64,000 bases of DNA from assembly GCA_016785225.1 (NCBI GenBank), contig JAFBJZ010000831.1, positions 5,652,001 to 5,716,000 of the forward strand, written 5' to 3'. Shown here one piece after another: positions 27,110-40,594 of the stretch. The stretch comes from Psettodes erumei. Its lineage: Eukaryota; Chordata; Actinopteri; Pleuronectiformes; Psettodidae. The position numbers were made by a program, and so were the translations under genes. The notes under the pieces are model-generated. The model saw nothing but the letters and a program-made list of their open reading frames with translations, searched no databases and was not told where the DNA came from. Position 1 is the stretch's first letter. Every line of letters begins with the position of its first letter.

Positions 27110-27420
27110 TGAGTGATGAATGACGATGGAGAGAGGAAGAAGCAAAGAGAGGAAATACAGAGGAGGGAAAAGAGGAGAAGCAAAAGAGAAATAAAGAGAA
27201 CAAGTGTGGAGAACGACTGTTTATTTGACGAGGGGTGATTACGATCAGACAAGGTGAAGCAAGTACTTTTTGTAAAGGGTGTAATCCCTGAAGAGAGGGA
27301 AAATTGGAAGGACAGGCAGAAGGTGGGAGCATGATATGTGAAAAGAGAGCTGGAGAGACACGGAGGGAGGGAAAGATAGAAAGAGAGCAAATGTAGAGAG
27401 AGAGAGAGCGCGGCTGCTTT
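27110..27420. repeat. Purine-rich tract on the + strand
   Basis: The text is dominated by gagaggaag-like units. Minus-strand open frames here read as S/L/F-rich low-complexity protein and are not genes. Confidence 0.6.
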
Positions 27421-30400
27421 AAAAAACATCTGGGAGCCATCAGGGAGCGGAGAGAAAAACGCTGGACTCAGCTGAAACTCTCAGCTTCTCTTGCTGCACT
27501 GCTTGCCTGCTTCACATCCAACTAACACCTTCCCCCAAAAGACACAAAGTAGAGGAGGGAGGGTACAGTCTATCAGGGAGCAGAGAGAGTCCTTGAGCCC
27601 TGTAAGATCCTACTCCCCTCAGAGAAGGATGTATTGTTAACGAATGGGATTCATTCGAGGTCAGCACATTGCAAAACGTTGGCTATAAATGACATTCAGA
27701 CATGCAACACGCCATGTCTGACATTCATCTGAAGCCTCCAAGTGCAACATACAAAAGCTCCACAGTTTGATGTTTGGCGTGGCCACGCGACATCCCAGCG
27801 TATACTGCATACTGCCCGCGCCTGCGTTTCCTCCACGTTGTCACCTGCACTCATCCATCATTTGAAGAATTCAACATGTGACGTTTACGGAGGCGGCATA
27901 CTTCCATAGATGGCCATAAGAATTTACCTCCACAGGCTCTCACTTGAAAACACAGGGAGACATGGAGTTTCCTGTGTGGTCGCAGTGGTGTGAGCACAGG
28001 GTGGCATCCGTCCATGTCTTCATTGAAATGGCACGGCTCATGTGATGACATTAGCAGAAATGTCAGTCACCCAGTCCCAGCGGTTGTGTAAAGGGCAGAC
28101 TTTCTTTCTCCATGGCACCACCGCAGCTATCCACTAAACCAGCGGATTCCCATAGCATGGCTCCATTTCATTCTCAAAGGATGGAGCAGACGGACAGCTG
28201 TAGATGACATGCGCATGTACGCTGTGGTCTAAGAAAGACAAAATCTTTTTTATAATCAGATGTCTGTGGCATTGCTTCAAAAAGTGTCTTTTTGACAGTG
28301 AATCGTTAAGATAAAAAATCTGTTTTTTGTTGTTTTTTTTAGTTTGGCCCTACCGAGAAAAGGCCATTTGGTCATAAATATCAAAAGGGGCTGGGGGAGT
28401 AAATGCGTTGCAGTGGCAGCCTGCCTCTTAGATTACAGCAAATCTAGTGTCCAAATCTGAAGTTATGGCCAGAGGGAGAGGAGAAAGTCTGAAATGAAAA
28501 CAGCTCAATCACTAGCAAGCATCAAAATGCTCAGTGAATTTCATGGGAATCTTACTTCTTGTTGACAGTTGGGGTTCAACTGGGAGTCACAGAGAATGTT
28601 CAAGATTCATCCATGAAGGACCATGAGCATCCTATTAAAAAGTACTGTTGAGAACCCTTTTAATGGACCAGTCTGACCGCTGTCTGCAACAATTAATATG
28701 TACGTACTTTTCAAGAGCTATGCTCTTGTCCATGCAGGAGATGCAATTTCTCTCCAACGCTGTCATGGGCGCTGTGGACAAATCGAATAAATCAAAACAA
28801 AGTAATATCTGTACACACTCTAGATTGAAGTTGATCATTTGAGCGGTTGTCGAGAAAATTGACAGTCGAGCTACTGGAAGGCAAACCCCAGGTGATGAGT
28901 TCTTTTCTCCACAACTGATAAACACAAAGGTCAGAACATCTGAATTTTCGATTGGTAATTGCTGCAGCAGACTAAAGTGTAATTTGTGAAAAAAACAATT
29001 GTGTTTTTACTTTTGCAGCATATATTGTGTTCTTCCATACAACGTGGATCGCAGCACACTAAAACCCAGACACCACCTGCTCCCTTACAGCATTGCTCTG
29101 CTTGATGATGGCCCATCTGGCACCAATAAAAATGAATAATGACCTTGAAATTGCAGATTTTCTATCCTGTCAAAATTTGTTTTTTTTTTATTTAGCAAAA
29201 AAGCTTCTGTACGTGAGTGTATTTTTTTTAACATGTTCAAATATGTAAAATAAGTATACTCTCAACACTACAAAGTTCTGTCCTGAAACTACCTTGTAGC
29301 AACTTTTGAACAAAGCTGAGTTATCTCTGCACACTTAGCATCAGCATTCACGTCAGGGAGGAAGAAAATGCATTCCTTTATGAGCCATTTGTAGAACGCT
29401 TCTTTCCATCAAATCTGTAACAAGTCCATTTTCTGTTGGTAATCCCTCTCTGAAGGAACACATTGATATGTAAATTGTTGTCTCAGAATGGCGGAATGGT
29501 TATTAAAAGGGGGACGCAGATTGAAAATGATTCAGAGACGACCTCTGTAATGTATTCATACCACGGCAGAACACTGCTGGCCTAACATTTCAGATGTGAC
29601 GCACGCTGTCGCTGGCACTTGCCTCGCTATCATTACTTTATAATTCTGCGAGATACATTTCCAACAGTGCAGAGGTAAAGGAGTACAAGTGTACCGGTGC
29701 TCATTTATACCTGAATAATTCCATCGCATGCTCCACAGCAGTGCAAGAGTGAAAATAGAGATGCTAAATATAAAAACAAGTAACCACTGAGGCTCTCTCT
29801 AGGCCATTTTAAATTGGTGCGCTACAAATATTCCAAAATAAAACTTGAACGCAAAATGTAACACTCAATCTTACTCTCGCCTCAGCACAAAACTGTCACA
29901 GGCCTTTTAGCTTTTTGCCCTCCTTCCCTTTCTGCAGCACATTGCTTAAAGGTAGCTCTGCCATCTCATATCCAGAGACTAGGGCTCCCATGTGACAGGG
30001 GCATGTACTGACATTTTTCCTCTCACTTCTCCACACCTGCGAGCGCTCGCATCAATCTCGGTCTCCAGGAGAGATCAGCAAAGCGACGAGGCCCAGGAAA
30101 GGTCCCGACCCCTGCTGTGTACTGGAACAAAAATCATCTGCACATGCAGGGACAGCTCATCTCCCAATGTAATAACTATCCAATCAGACCGTGGGTTTTA
30201 AAGGCTTATGGCAAACCAAATCCTGGTGACTCTTGTTGACCTTGTCATGATAGTATTCATTGTATTCATGAGAGAACACCTACCTTCAAACATACGAGTC
30301 CAACATGCCTTTCCTACCCAAATTGCCAGTATTTCCCTGGAGAAACGTGGGGTACAATGAATATGGAATAATTATTAAAGAAATGCTTATAGGCCACCAC

Positions 30401-31968
30401 TGCTTCTACCAAAGATTTGTTGCAGCAGGCAGTATTGATGCTATTAATGAATCATTTCCATCAGCTCAGATACACACTGTGATTGTGAACTTTTCGACTC
30501 TAACGACTTATCTGTTCTTCCCCTCTTCATCTGATTAGCACGTCATCTTTCCACCTAAGTGATTTTCTCTACTCACTGGCTGTTGCGGTCTTCCCTTCCC
30601 CCACTCCTATCCTCTGCCCTCCTTTTATCCATCTTCCATTCTTGCACTCTCCATCTCCCCCCACACATCGACCCCTGCCTTTGTCCCACTCTCCTCTCCT
30701 GAATGTCCCTCTGCCTTCGCGTCGCCATCCCGAGGAGGTAGTTGTGACGACAGTGGTGATGCACGGCCCGGGCAGAGCCCACGATGGAGTCGCCGAGGAA
30801 ACATGGGCATCATCAGCATCGGCATTGTCATCATCAGCCAGATGAGTAGAGCCAAACTTGAGGTCTGTCTGTCCCCATCAGGCTAGTTGACAGTCACAAA
30901 CTCATCTCTTATTCACTCCACTCATCAATTATACACAGGCCAAAGGAGCCCTGAGAGGCAGGAGACGGCAAAGGCCCCTCACCACGTGTCGTCCCCAGCT
31001 GCAGCGCAAAGACACATTGCAGCACTCTGCGTCCAGGCATTATCATCACCGTCCTCCTTCAGTCTCTCTGAGAGCAGGAGGCAGCTTGTCATCATGCCTT
31101 TGGCCACTGCTGCTACGTGCTGATGTCATGTATCTCATTGTGAGGTTAAGGTTAGATCCTCCAGGTAACAAAGACGTGATGACGAGACTGTATACCTGGA
31201 AACCACCATTGAGTAAAGATATAAGGTGTTCTAACTCAGTCCATTAAATGAGCAAATATGATGTCACTGTTTATATTTTGAACTGGAATCAGCATCTGAT
31301 TAGTTGCTCCCTTTGGATGAAAATACACTGACCAAAACAAAGCTGACAGATAGCTGACATTAATCCTGCTCAGGTATTTATACAAGCCTCCATTTTTCTG
31401 TCCACATGCTAAACCATTGTTTCCCCAACTGTGATTTACCACACGAGTGGGACCAATAACAACTAACAAACATGACATATAGTCTCAGAAAACAGATTTA
31501 GAAAGGAAAAGCAACATTTAACAGTCGAGACAGTGTGCTAAAAGCCCCATGTTGGGCTTGTATCAGCAATGTGTCAGCTAAAAGCAGAGTAAAACAGTGC
31601 TCCGAATTTACAGCGTTGTCAACAGAGATTAGATATCTTCTGATGTTAGGAAGGAAACATCTGAAACATAAGAAGAGCTGAGCCTCGTGATGTTATTGGG
31701 AGGATACAGCTGTCAAGTGGTCACTTCAGGCAAAAGATCAGACGCTAATGGTTGGTTGGGCAAGCTATTACCTGTGTGCAAACACCGCTAATTCTGACAA
31801 GTTCAAAACCCTCCCAGCCGTTCTCGGAAAAATACCGTCTACGTGGTAACAGGGCCACTCGCGCGTTGTCCAGGGCCTCGTGATGCTACCTCTAAAAAGT
31901 GCTGCACAGACAAGACTTTACTTTTAGTGCACAAGGCTTGTTTGATCGTTTAAAAAGACAAGCGTTCA

Positions 31969-31969
<1 letters not shown>

Positions 31970-32009
<40 letters not shown>
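31970..32009. repeat. (CA)n microsatellite
   Basis: About 20 units. It is followed 151 bases later by a (TG)n run of similar length. Confidence 0.96.
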
Positions 32010-32011
<2 letters not shown>

Positions 32012-32160
32012 TTACAGTCACTACTTATTTCCATATCAGGCAATGTAGCTGTCGTTGGGGAGCCCATTCAGAGATGTGGGCTGTCCCTTAGATGAAAGAT
32101 GTAGCATCTATGCAAGAGTTAGCGTGACATGCCCATTTCTTGTGCGTGTATCTCTTTCTG

Positions 32161-32163
32161 TGT

Positions 32164-32200
<37 letters not shown>
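32161..32200. repeat. (TG)n microsatellite
   Basis: About 20 units with one TATG interruption near the start. It is complementary to the (CA)n at 31970-32009. Confidence 0.95.
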
Positions 32201-32203
<3 letters not shown>

Positions 32204-32298
32204 GAGAGCGACTGGTCACTACGTCATTAAGTAATCTGACCCGAGCAGGCAGCTCAAAACTAACCAGCCGTATCTAACAAGCTCAGCTCAACAGTTTC

Positions 32299-32306
32299 AT
32301 TTGCAT
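32299..32306 (+). promoter_or_regulatory. POU octamer-like motif ATTTGCAT
   Basis: A perfect octamer within catttgcatgcaac, about 100 bases past the (TG)n run. A single 8-mer may occur by chance. Confidence 0.2.
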
Positions 32307-33298
32307 GCAACACAACTGTGATGGTGAGTGGGGTTAACTTGTTTTTACTTTACCTGTTTTTAACAGTGGTTACATTACAGTGTCCCCAATAAGAGAGCAT
32401 CTGCTTATATAGATTTTTTAAAAATGATCCTTTAATGGTGAATCAGACAGTGTTGTCTAGCTAGGAGCAGACTGATTATTAATTATGCAGATGGCAACCT
32501 GACAAATGCTTGCGCACTTATAGCTTCTGCTGCTCTGTGATGTTTACTTGATATAAAAGTTGCACCTGTTGTCATCACAAAGGCACAATTTTGGGCCTGA
32601 AAGTGTTTTTGAAAGGGCAGCTCAAAGATATGCAGCTCCATATAAACTATTCTCACTGGAGCTGTGTCAAGTATGCATAATCCAGAGCAAAGCAAGATGC
32701 AATATCCATAACATGGTTGATAAAACATCCTGGCAGCAATTCTTCTAATTTTGTTATTGTGTACATGATGGCAATTGATCAACATCCCCTGCAAAACATA
32801 CATGGCACATGGCTGTGAAACATGCTGCTGTACAGTAGCAATTCACACGTACTGTAAATCACACATGAGAGACCTGCCAAATCTGTATGGGATTGATAGA
32901 CTTTAATCTTACTCGAAGATATTGATGTGTGATGTGAGAAGGAAATAGAGAAATAGAGTTGTATCCATCAGAGCCTAAAGCATGATATAAGGGAGGAGGG
33001 GATGGAGAGAGGGCAAGAGATAAAGATAGAGTGAGAGGCCACACAGAAAGATGGGCAGCAATGCTGATAGATTGCTGAAACCTGGAAAAGGGGAGTCTGT
33101 AAGAGGAGAGGTAGCAGACCAGTCACATTTCAAGGACAAATGTATTTAATCATCAGGGAAAAAGGGGAGATCCAGCCTAGACTGAGGAAGAAACTCAACA
33201 CAACCAGCAAGCCCCAATTACTCCACTGATACCTATCGTGACGATGGGGGGAGATGCCAGTGATGTGGAGATAATGCTGATGAGTGTAGGCCAGTGTT

Positions 33299-33300
<2 letters not shown>

Positions 33301-33332
<32 letters not shown>
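33301..33332. repeat. (TC)n microsatellite
   Basis: Sixteen perfect TC units on the + strand. Confidence 0.96.
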
Positions 33333-33335
<3 letters not shown>

Positions 33336-36300
33336 TCCCCTTTGTCATAGGGAAAGTCATTCTAATTCTGTCTGAGGATTTTCTCAAGCAATCGGACAGT
33401 AGGGCAGTGGTCAAAAGGCAGACAAGAAGTGGACCTCAGCCACACAGTGTCTCCAGAGACACATGCGTAGAAAATATATTATGGCAAAGTACCGAAGGGA
33501 TTCAGAGAGAGTTATTCTGTTTCACATGAGGTAGAAGAGAAGCTGACGCTGGGCATGGCTAATGTGCCTTCACTAATTGGTTCTCCCCAGGGCCTGAGTT
33601 CAGAACACAGAAAACAGCCCGAACCATTTATTTCTGCATCTGTCTTCACCGCACAGCATGCTGCACTGACTATCATCCCATCCACTGCCCTTGACCCACA
33701 TGACTCAGCCTGTCAACCTGCCACAATGAAGACACAATGTCAAAACTGAAACGAGTTAAGTGCCGTCGAGAATTAAATATGCTGCTGCTGGCCAGGATTC
33801 AGGAACGTTGCCATATGGGCTCCCAAAATCTGTTTTTCACCAAACTGTGTGTCCTCTGAAGTAAACAGAAATATGTCTTAAGGATGTAAGTTAATGCTCA
33901 TGTCAGTGCTTTTTAGTACAGAACTGTCAAAATCTGATGCAAATTAATATAATTCATGAAAATGCACCATGAGCAGAAACATAAATGAATGCTGGTGAGG
34001 AAGCAGAGCATAAGTGGTTTACAGTATTTTATGTTACCGATTATTTGTCATATGATGATCACAAGCTGGAGGTCGGAAAGTTTTATTTCTCTGCAGAATC
34101 TAATCCAACCAGATCCCTCCCTACTCATTCCCACCAGAACCAGAAAACAAAAAAGTTTGAAAACTGAGATGTGATATAGAACTTTTTTTGTTTTATTTAC
34201 AACAAATCCAAACACAGGACATTACTTTGAAGTGAAACAGGAAACACATAATACCCCAATTGTATATACGGTCTTTTTCTCCCCATCGTTACTGTTTTTC
34301 CTCAAGTACTGATGACACACTGAGGATCTGATGAAAACTCTCATCTATAAATAAAAAGCCACTACTGTTGTTCAGCTGCACAGCCTGATGTGAGAGTGGA
34401 GAGGGAGCATGATGCTGGGTAAATGGCCAAAGGGCCATTCGACACCGCGGCAGAGCCTAAACGTCGAAACAGCAGTGAACGAGTCACGGGAAAGCACAAA
34501 GACAGAGCTTGACATTAACTCATTAATGCAGGCCATCCTATTGTATGCAGGTCAACTGTAATGACGACTTACATAACATCCACACACTGACTTTCCCGTA
34601 CATAGGGTCCTGTTATGACATTTTCATGATGTTGACAGAGATTCCATTAGACTGCACTGAGAGTGCAGCCATGCAGTTCTTTAGGATTGGACATATGAGA
34701 AAGGCATGATATACTAAAGAAATACTTGATCAAGAAACATAAATTGTGTATGTAGCTACATGAAAAACCACAAACTGTCAGCTTGACGCCGATAATGACT
34801 GGACAGCAAACTATTCTAAGACTGGAGAGCTTCCTTTTTTAGAATTTGGAAAAGTTACTGCATATATAAGAGTGTCATACAAAGTAACAAGACAGAATAA
34901 TACTGTAATAATTACGTTGAAACACTTAAAGGATGAAGTGAAACCATGCCAATTGTATTTTTTTCTTTTCTCCTCTTTCTCTCTTGGGTTGGGAACTGGA
35001 ATGCGAAAGGACTCGTACTATATTTCAAAATAAAAATTGCAAGTCCTCAAGAATTAATCAATGCTAAACAAAAGAAAATATGCATTATTTACTGTGCTTT
35101 GGGGAGAGCCAGGCCAGTTGTTTCCCCTCGCTTCATCTTTCTAACATTCCTGAGACCCACAAAATTTTAGATTGCACTGAAGAAAGGGATCATCTGCTCT
35201 ATAACCTGCTGGAGAACACAGACCACCTCTGAGGGCTGACTGGCTCCTCCAGCTGGAAGATGTTTAGACAGGATCCGGTCTTTGCGTTGACAGGAGGGGT
35301 CAACAGTCAGGGCCACTTAAGGACTTACAGATTATTGACCGTTTCTCCAGCATGCACTCTCTAATAATGGAAGGGTCCAAAGCTGTCCAAATGTATTGGT
35401 GCACAATGCTTAAACAAATGTGCAACCCCCCAGGGAGATGAAGCTATGGATGGACAGTTATGTCACAACACAGATTTGCAGCAACTCAAACAGACTTAAA
35501 GGAACAACAATGAAATAGAGAGGCCACTCAATAAAAAGACCATTAGTGCCCCTTGCTGTAGCAGATGAATCAGAAACATGATGGAAACCCAATGAAAGTA
35601 AAAACAAGGAAGACTTAGGCAGTTTACAAATTCTCTTGCAGCTAACATGCCCCTGTCCTGATTTTTGCAGGCACGCATCATGTGCATATCGCTCTCGCTC
35701 CCAGCATGAAACCCTTATATGGGCTGTTGTCACACTGAAGCGTGCTAAACTGCACTGTTTGTGTAATACACACAAACCATTTTTACAATCAGTATTTCCA
35801 AAGCTAGGCAACGTTGATGAGAAAGGATGCATTTGCAAAGACACTTTCATGCATGTCTGAGTATGAAAAGATTATCTATAACATGACCATACATTTACTG
35901 TATGTAGATTGAAAAAAAGTGACAAGTATAAAACGAATTGGTCACAAAACTGTGGCTAGAACATTACCAGGGCCACTGCTCCTAACTTTAAAGGATTATT
36001 GATCAGCTGATCCAACAATCCTCCAAACTGAATTCTTCAGGTTTACTAGTGAACCAGCTCTACTCATTTCCCAGCTTCCTTCCTTTTTTTCTAAAGCATG
36101 TGAGATAGTGAGGAAAAACACTTCCAGTCCAGGATTTAGAGCAGCAGCTCATCGCTTTTGTTTTTGATGTAATGCCTTCATTCTTCACTTCACAGACCGC
36201 TGTGCGTGCAGCCAAAGCGAGCGAGGGAAGATTTTGTGCACAATGAGAAGCTCAGAAGCATGATGCAGGATCAAGTGTAAGCGGAGCCAGGCTTGAGCAA

Positions 36301-37737
36301 TCGGACTGCAGTTCCAGTGGACAACACTTAACAGATACAGCGTCACACACACATGACTAATGGACCGGCTTAATGAGGTTCACATGCCACAGCACAGACG
36401 GTGCTTCCATTTCTGGTTCAACTTAGCTCGATATTAGAAGTACGTGTCATCAATAAATTCACATCTGCAAACATGCAGCTGTGAATCAAAACAAAAGCTG
36501 TTTATCTGGGATTTTCCAATGGAGATAGAGGCGAAGGGATCGGCATCAGTAATGGATGTTTGGAGGAAGAGGAGATGACGCGGGGGAGGCTCATCTCGTT
36601 GGTTGAACAGACGTTACTTCAGGGTACTTTTCCCAGCGTCTCCTTCATGGACAGGCTGAAGCAGGATTAGGCTCTGCAGGCTGTGCTGTGCTGTCCCCTT
36701 TCTAAATCTGCCTGTCGGTCTTTCTATCAATCATTCTGTTCACTCCAACTGATGTCACTTCTGAAGTCATGGTTCAAAGAAAGCTTAGTAACAATGTGCT
36801 ATGGTTTCATTCAAAACATCATGCAAATAATCACTTGTGGAAAATGCTCCAAATACGATCCATCAAACTGACTGCTGAGGCACTGTCAAGTAATTCCTAA
36901 TTAATTACTTAAGTTTGCTATAAAGTAACGTAACAGTAACAAGTTTCTGTCATTTGGAAAGTGCAGGAAATAAAGTATGCTGCTAGAATTTAGGCTACAT
37001 CAATAGACATGCTATAAAAACACAGATTCTGCCTGCTACTGCTCAACAACTGTGCAAAAATCAACAGCAAGAACACAAAAGCAAAGAGGCAGTCAAACTA
37101 ATACAGCTGAGAACAGGAGTTTTTTGGCTCCCCCCAAAAAAAGAATACAGCAAGCAGAGTTCATTACAAATGCGCAAAAAGGAACCTGTCTTCCTACTGA
37201 GCAATATTGATTAGAAAGCAGATGTGGCCCACTTCCTGTTTGTGCCATGGACTCCAACTTTGTGACAGCCAAACGGTCTGAAATGAATGAGTCTTTGGGA
37301 ATGTTATTCAAAAAGAATAGAAACTAACAGGTCTATTCAGCTGTCTTGCCCTGTGACTCATGAGTAACTGAATTATTGTATCATGTATCATGTGTGCACT
37401 CACAGGCTCACAGGACACGCTTATCACTGAGAACTTCCTGCTCCCCAGTGATGTGAAATATGTGATCCTGTGATGAGTCCCTCATTCTGTGTGTCGAACT
37501 GTAAGCTAAAATAACAAGTACAGCCAAACCTGAGCGATCGCATACAACTGAACAGCAACTCCATGAAGTGTGAGTATGAAAATCTCAGAAGTCCCAGCAA
37601 AGACATCCAAATGTTCCTTCCTTTGGAATATGAAGAAGATTAAACACATTCTGTATTGAGGATAGAAATGTGGTTTTGACTTGAGACTGAAGTTGACCGC
37701 ACTACATTTGTTGCCAGCTGAAAAAAGGGTGAAAAAT

Positions 37738-37966
37738 AGACTCACCAAGCAATTTATTAGGAACACCATACTAATACTGGGTAGGGCCTCCCTCTGATCT
37801 CAAAACAACCTCAGTTCTTTGCGGTGTGGATTCCACAAGACATTGGAAACATTTCTTTGAGATTCTGCTTTGTGCGGACATGACTGGAACATTTGTCAGC
37901 AGCACATTTATGCTGCCAGTCTCTTATTCTACCAGATCCCAGAGGTGCTGTATTGGATTGGGGAAA
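37738..37966. mobile_element. Tc1/mariner-type dispersed repeat fragment
   Basis: The text starts ctcaccaagcaatttattag, goes on with gggtagggcctccctctgat, then attccacaagacattggaaa, and ends gaggtgctgtattggattgg. I recognise it as a common fish repeat related to Tc1/mariner elements. It is truncated on the right at an A-rich stretch. No transposase frame survives. Confidence 0.6.
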
Positions 37967-38650
37967 AAAAACAAGCAAAACAATACGAAAAAAAAAACCA
38001 AACTCAAAACAAAATCTATTCTTTATTATCTATTTTAAAAATCTATTCTTATTTTATTCTTTAAACTTGTCTTGATGACACATGACAAGGTCAACAGTTT
38101 ACTCACTAAATATATGTTGGGCTGATGTTGGCATCAGAAGGACTTTTGTAATGACCAAACAATATGCTGCCTTCATTTCTTCATCTTATCCCTTATCAAT
38201 TTGCAATGAGAAACGCACACAACACAAAGCAACTGGTTGCCAACAAACTATCATTGTTTTCCTCCACAAAACAATGGAACAACACCTGAAGTTCTCATTC
38301 CATCACATGCTGGAGTCCCAAATTGCCATCAATTTTGTATGTGTTGTGTGTTGAGAGCGTGCGATACTGAAGAGTGGGAAAGCCGCACTGTAGCAGACCT
38401 CTCCCTGAACTCAGTTGTCTCTGCAGGCATGTTCGCTAACAGCTGAGGCCAGCGGGGGTTCTGCCCCGCTAGCCCAGTCATTAGCTCCTCCACAGCATGC
38501 TCCCAAAGCTGCTCTGCTAATAGACGCCAAACAACCCATCCAACCCCTCCAACGGACACACAACGTTCATACCACAATGGAGGCACTGCTCCTTTCTGCC
38601 GTTCCAACACCTTGCATCTTCATTGGTCCGTCAACATCTGTTAACACCAT
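37967..38650. other. Intergenic between Tc1-type relic and candidate aebp2 3' end
   Basis: Very A-rich at 37960-38060, then ordinary sequence. Short open frames match nothing I know. Confidence 0.5.
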
Positions 38651-40560
38651 TTTATTACAAAACACACAATCCATTTACAAAAGGGGCAACACAGTAGAAA
38701 ACACAACCTTTTAAATAATAACTCTTGAGTGCTTAAATAGCAGAGATACGAATTTAAACGACTATGAGATACACAGTTACTTGGGGGAGAGGCCGGGAGG
38801 TCGGGAGATAAGTGGGTGTGATTTATACTTTTTAAGTGCGTGCCGACGTGTCAGAGTCATTTTTATGCAGTACTGTCTCCAGACTGGGTAAGATTAAGAG
38901 CTACGCTGTAGTGTCCTTAACTACTGAGTTATTGCTCCTGTAACAGTTTGCATCGCGTTGAATCCCAGTCAGACATGACTGGCACGACCTCGCACTTCAT
39001 GTCATGCACACGGAAAATTGTACTGTAAGTACAACTAGGACAATCAGTTAAGACTTTGGTTATGTACAACAAAATTACGAGAAATGTCCAAATATCCCTA
39101 CAGGTGACAGTTAACATAGATTATCACAGTAAATACGGTTCTATTCAAAAACCTTCACAAAAATCCACAGTACACCAGCATTTTCATGGTATAAAAATAA
39201 GTTACAAATCTGAATAAATATTTTACACAATACAGTTATAAAATATGCTGCATTTTACAACAAGGTTACACAAAACACTTTTTGTTTACACCACTGGATA
39301 TTAAGAATATTTTCAGCTTGGTGCTTGTTTTTTTTTAAAAAAAACATTCATTTAAGTTTTTTTGATTAACACAAACGTTTAAAAAAAAATGTTAGTCCCA
39401 TTTCGCACCACACGTGGCTACTGGAGTCGTTTCAGATATACAAAACTGAAAAGGGAAACTGCGGCATAGCCAAGTTTCACTTGCTTTCATTGCTCCCCCG
39501 GTTCAGTAGAGATAGATGCAGAGCGTCCCATCCCATACAGATAAACCTCCTATGAGCGAGGATTTCCCCTTAAGTATTAAGTCCACAGATGACTCCTTAC
39601 AAGCTGAGCACAAAGACAGGAGAGAAACAGAGAGAGGCAGAGAATGAGTTGTTCCCAGTGTGTCATGAGAGAGATTACAGTATGAGAAATGGGCTTTACC
39701 CTGGATGTTCAGACATTGAGCTGACTTCCTTTGCAGACACATTACACTGTGTATTTTAGAGCTTTCGCTGTTCTGAACGACTGAGGGCAATTAATGGAAT
39801 AATGAACTGTGGCCAAATATGACCTCATGTTTGAGTGAGACTAGGAAATGCCAAGGGTTGTGGCTTCAAAATGGCCTGTTTCTCAATTAGCCGGCTTCAC
39901 GGCAGTCAGGAAGAGTGAAGCTGTGGGCGATAAGTAACCACCTACGATGATGTTTCACCGCAGGAGGGCCTCAGCCAGGGGTAATTACCATAACTTCAAG
40001 ATATCAGCTTCGTTTGATCTGGGTTTTGCCAAAAGAATATCCAGAGTTTGTACGGTAGAGACTTGTGGCTTTCACAGTTAACAATTGAGAATAAGATAGC
40101 AGCTCTGTGCTGTCTACATACACAGCTCAGCATCACAGATGCTTTACTGATGCTGACAGTGATATTGTCTCATTAATGCATCTTATCTTTATGCACCAGT
40201 TTAGTCTTATTGAACGCCTGTGACTGCAACATTGCTGCTACAACCCATGCCAACACTGTCCTTGTTAATTTAAAAAGAAAAAAGAAAAAAGGAAACTTCT
40301 GTATATTGCAGTGCCACTCGTCTGCACAATATTATTTTTTTGAGGTTTACTTTTTGTCTGTATTGTTCATGCGTTTTTTAATATGTTGACATCAACAAGT
40401 CAGGTCAATTATTTATGCAGTTATTGCAAATTATTGCAATTGTAATTTTTGGCTGCACGGTAAGTTGTTTCAGCCATCTAAAACTAAATAAATCTTGAAG
40501 TTTATATCAATACAATGTTATATATATGTAACACTTTCACACATGCAGGCCTGGCTGGGC
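38651..40560 (-). other. aebp2: Possible aebp2 3' UTR
   Basis: If the exon 8 stop is used, transcription runs left into this AT-rich, non-coding stretch. Candidate poly(A) signals on the minus strand are ATTAAA at 40382-40377 (about 180 nt past the stop) and AATAAA at 38656-38651 (about 1.9 kb past it, followed by GT-rich sequence). Both are only candidates, and splicing at exon 8 would change the picture. Confidence 0.35.
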
Positions 40561-40594
40561 TTACCTGCGCTTCAGCCGCTTTTGAGGAAGTGCT
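40561..40594 (-). CDS. aebp2: aebp2 exon 8 (basic C-terminus, stop inside a splice donor)
   Basis: The acceptor ttgttttcag lies before 40594. The first base completes arginine 452, then the frame reads ALPQKRLKRR and TAA (40563-40561). The stop lies within CGCAG/GTAAGCCC, an excellent donor with GT at 40564-40563. The same exon could therefore be used as a 30-nt internal microexon (40594-40565) that joins a further 3' exon. I could not find that exon. Human AEBP2 is known to have isoforms differing at this end. Confidence 0.85.

Larger units (their letters stand above)
25756..37737. other. Intergenic, no gene seen
   Basis: Twelve kilobases with the purine-rich tract at 27110-27420, paired (CA)n and (TG)n at 31970-32200, and (TC)n at 33301. 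The GC-richer block 30560-31130 is open in several frames but matches no family. The first exon of pde3a, the next gene beyond AEBP2 in human, was looked for and not seen. Confidence 0.55.

Noticed and set aside
26970..27440. 156- and 113-codon minus-strand frames rich in S, L and F
   Set aside because: They are translations of the complement of a purine-rich tract.
35458..35860. 130-codon minus-strand frame and opposing + strand frame
   Set aside because: The predicted proteins look like translated non-coding DNA. No motif or neighbouring exon supports a gene. It could be part of an unrecognised repeat.
1..38650. Exons of pde3a, the next gene in the human order
   Set aside because: No segment resembles the PDE3A N-terminal or catalytic exons. 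Small isolated exons could still be missed by eye.
40470..40500. AATAAA on the + strand near the aebp2 3' end
   Set aside because: It is on the wrong strand for aebp2, and no + strand gene is present.
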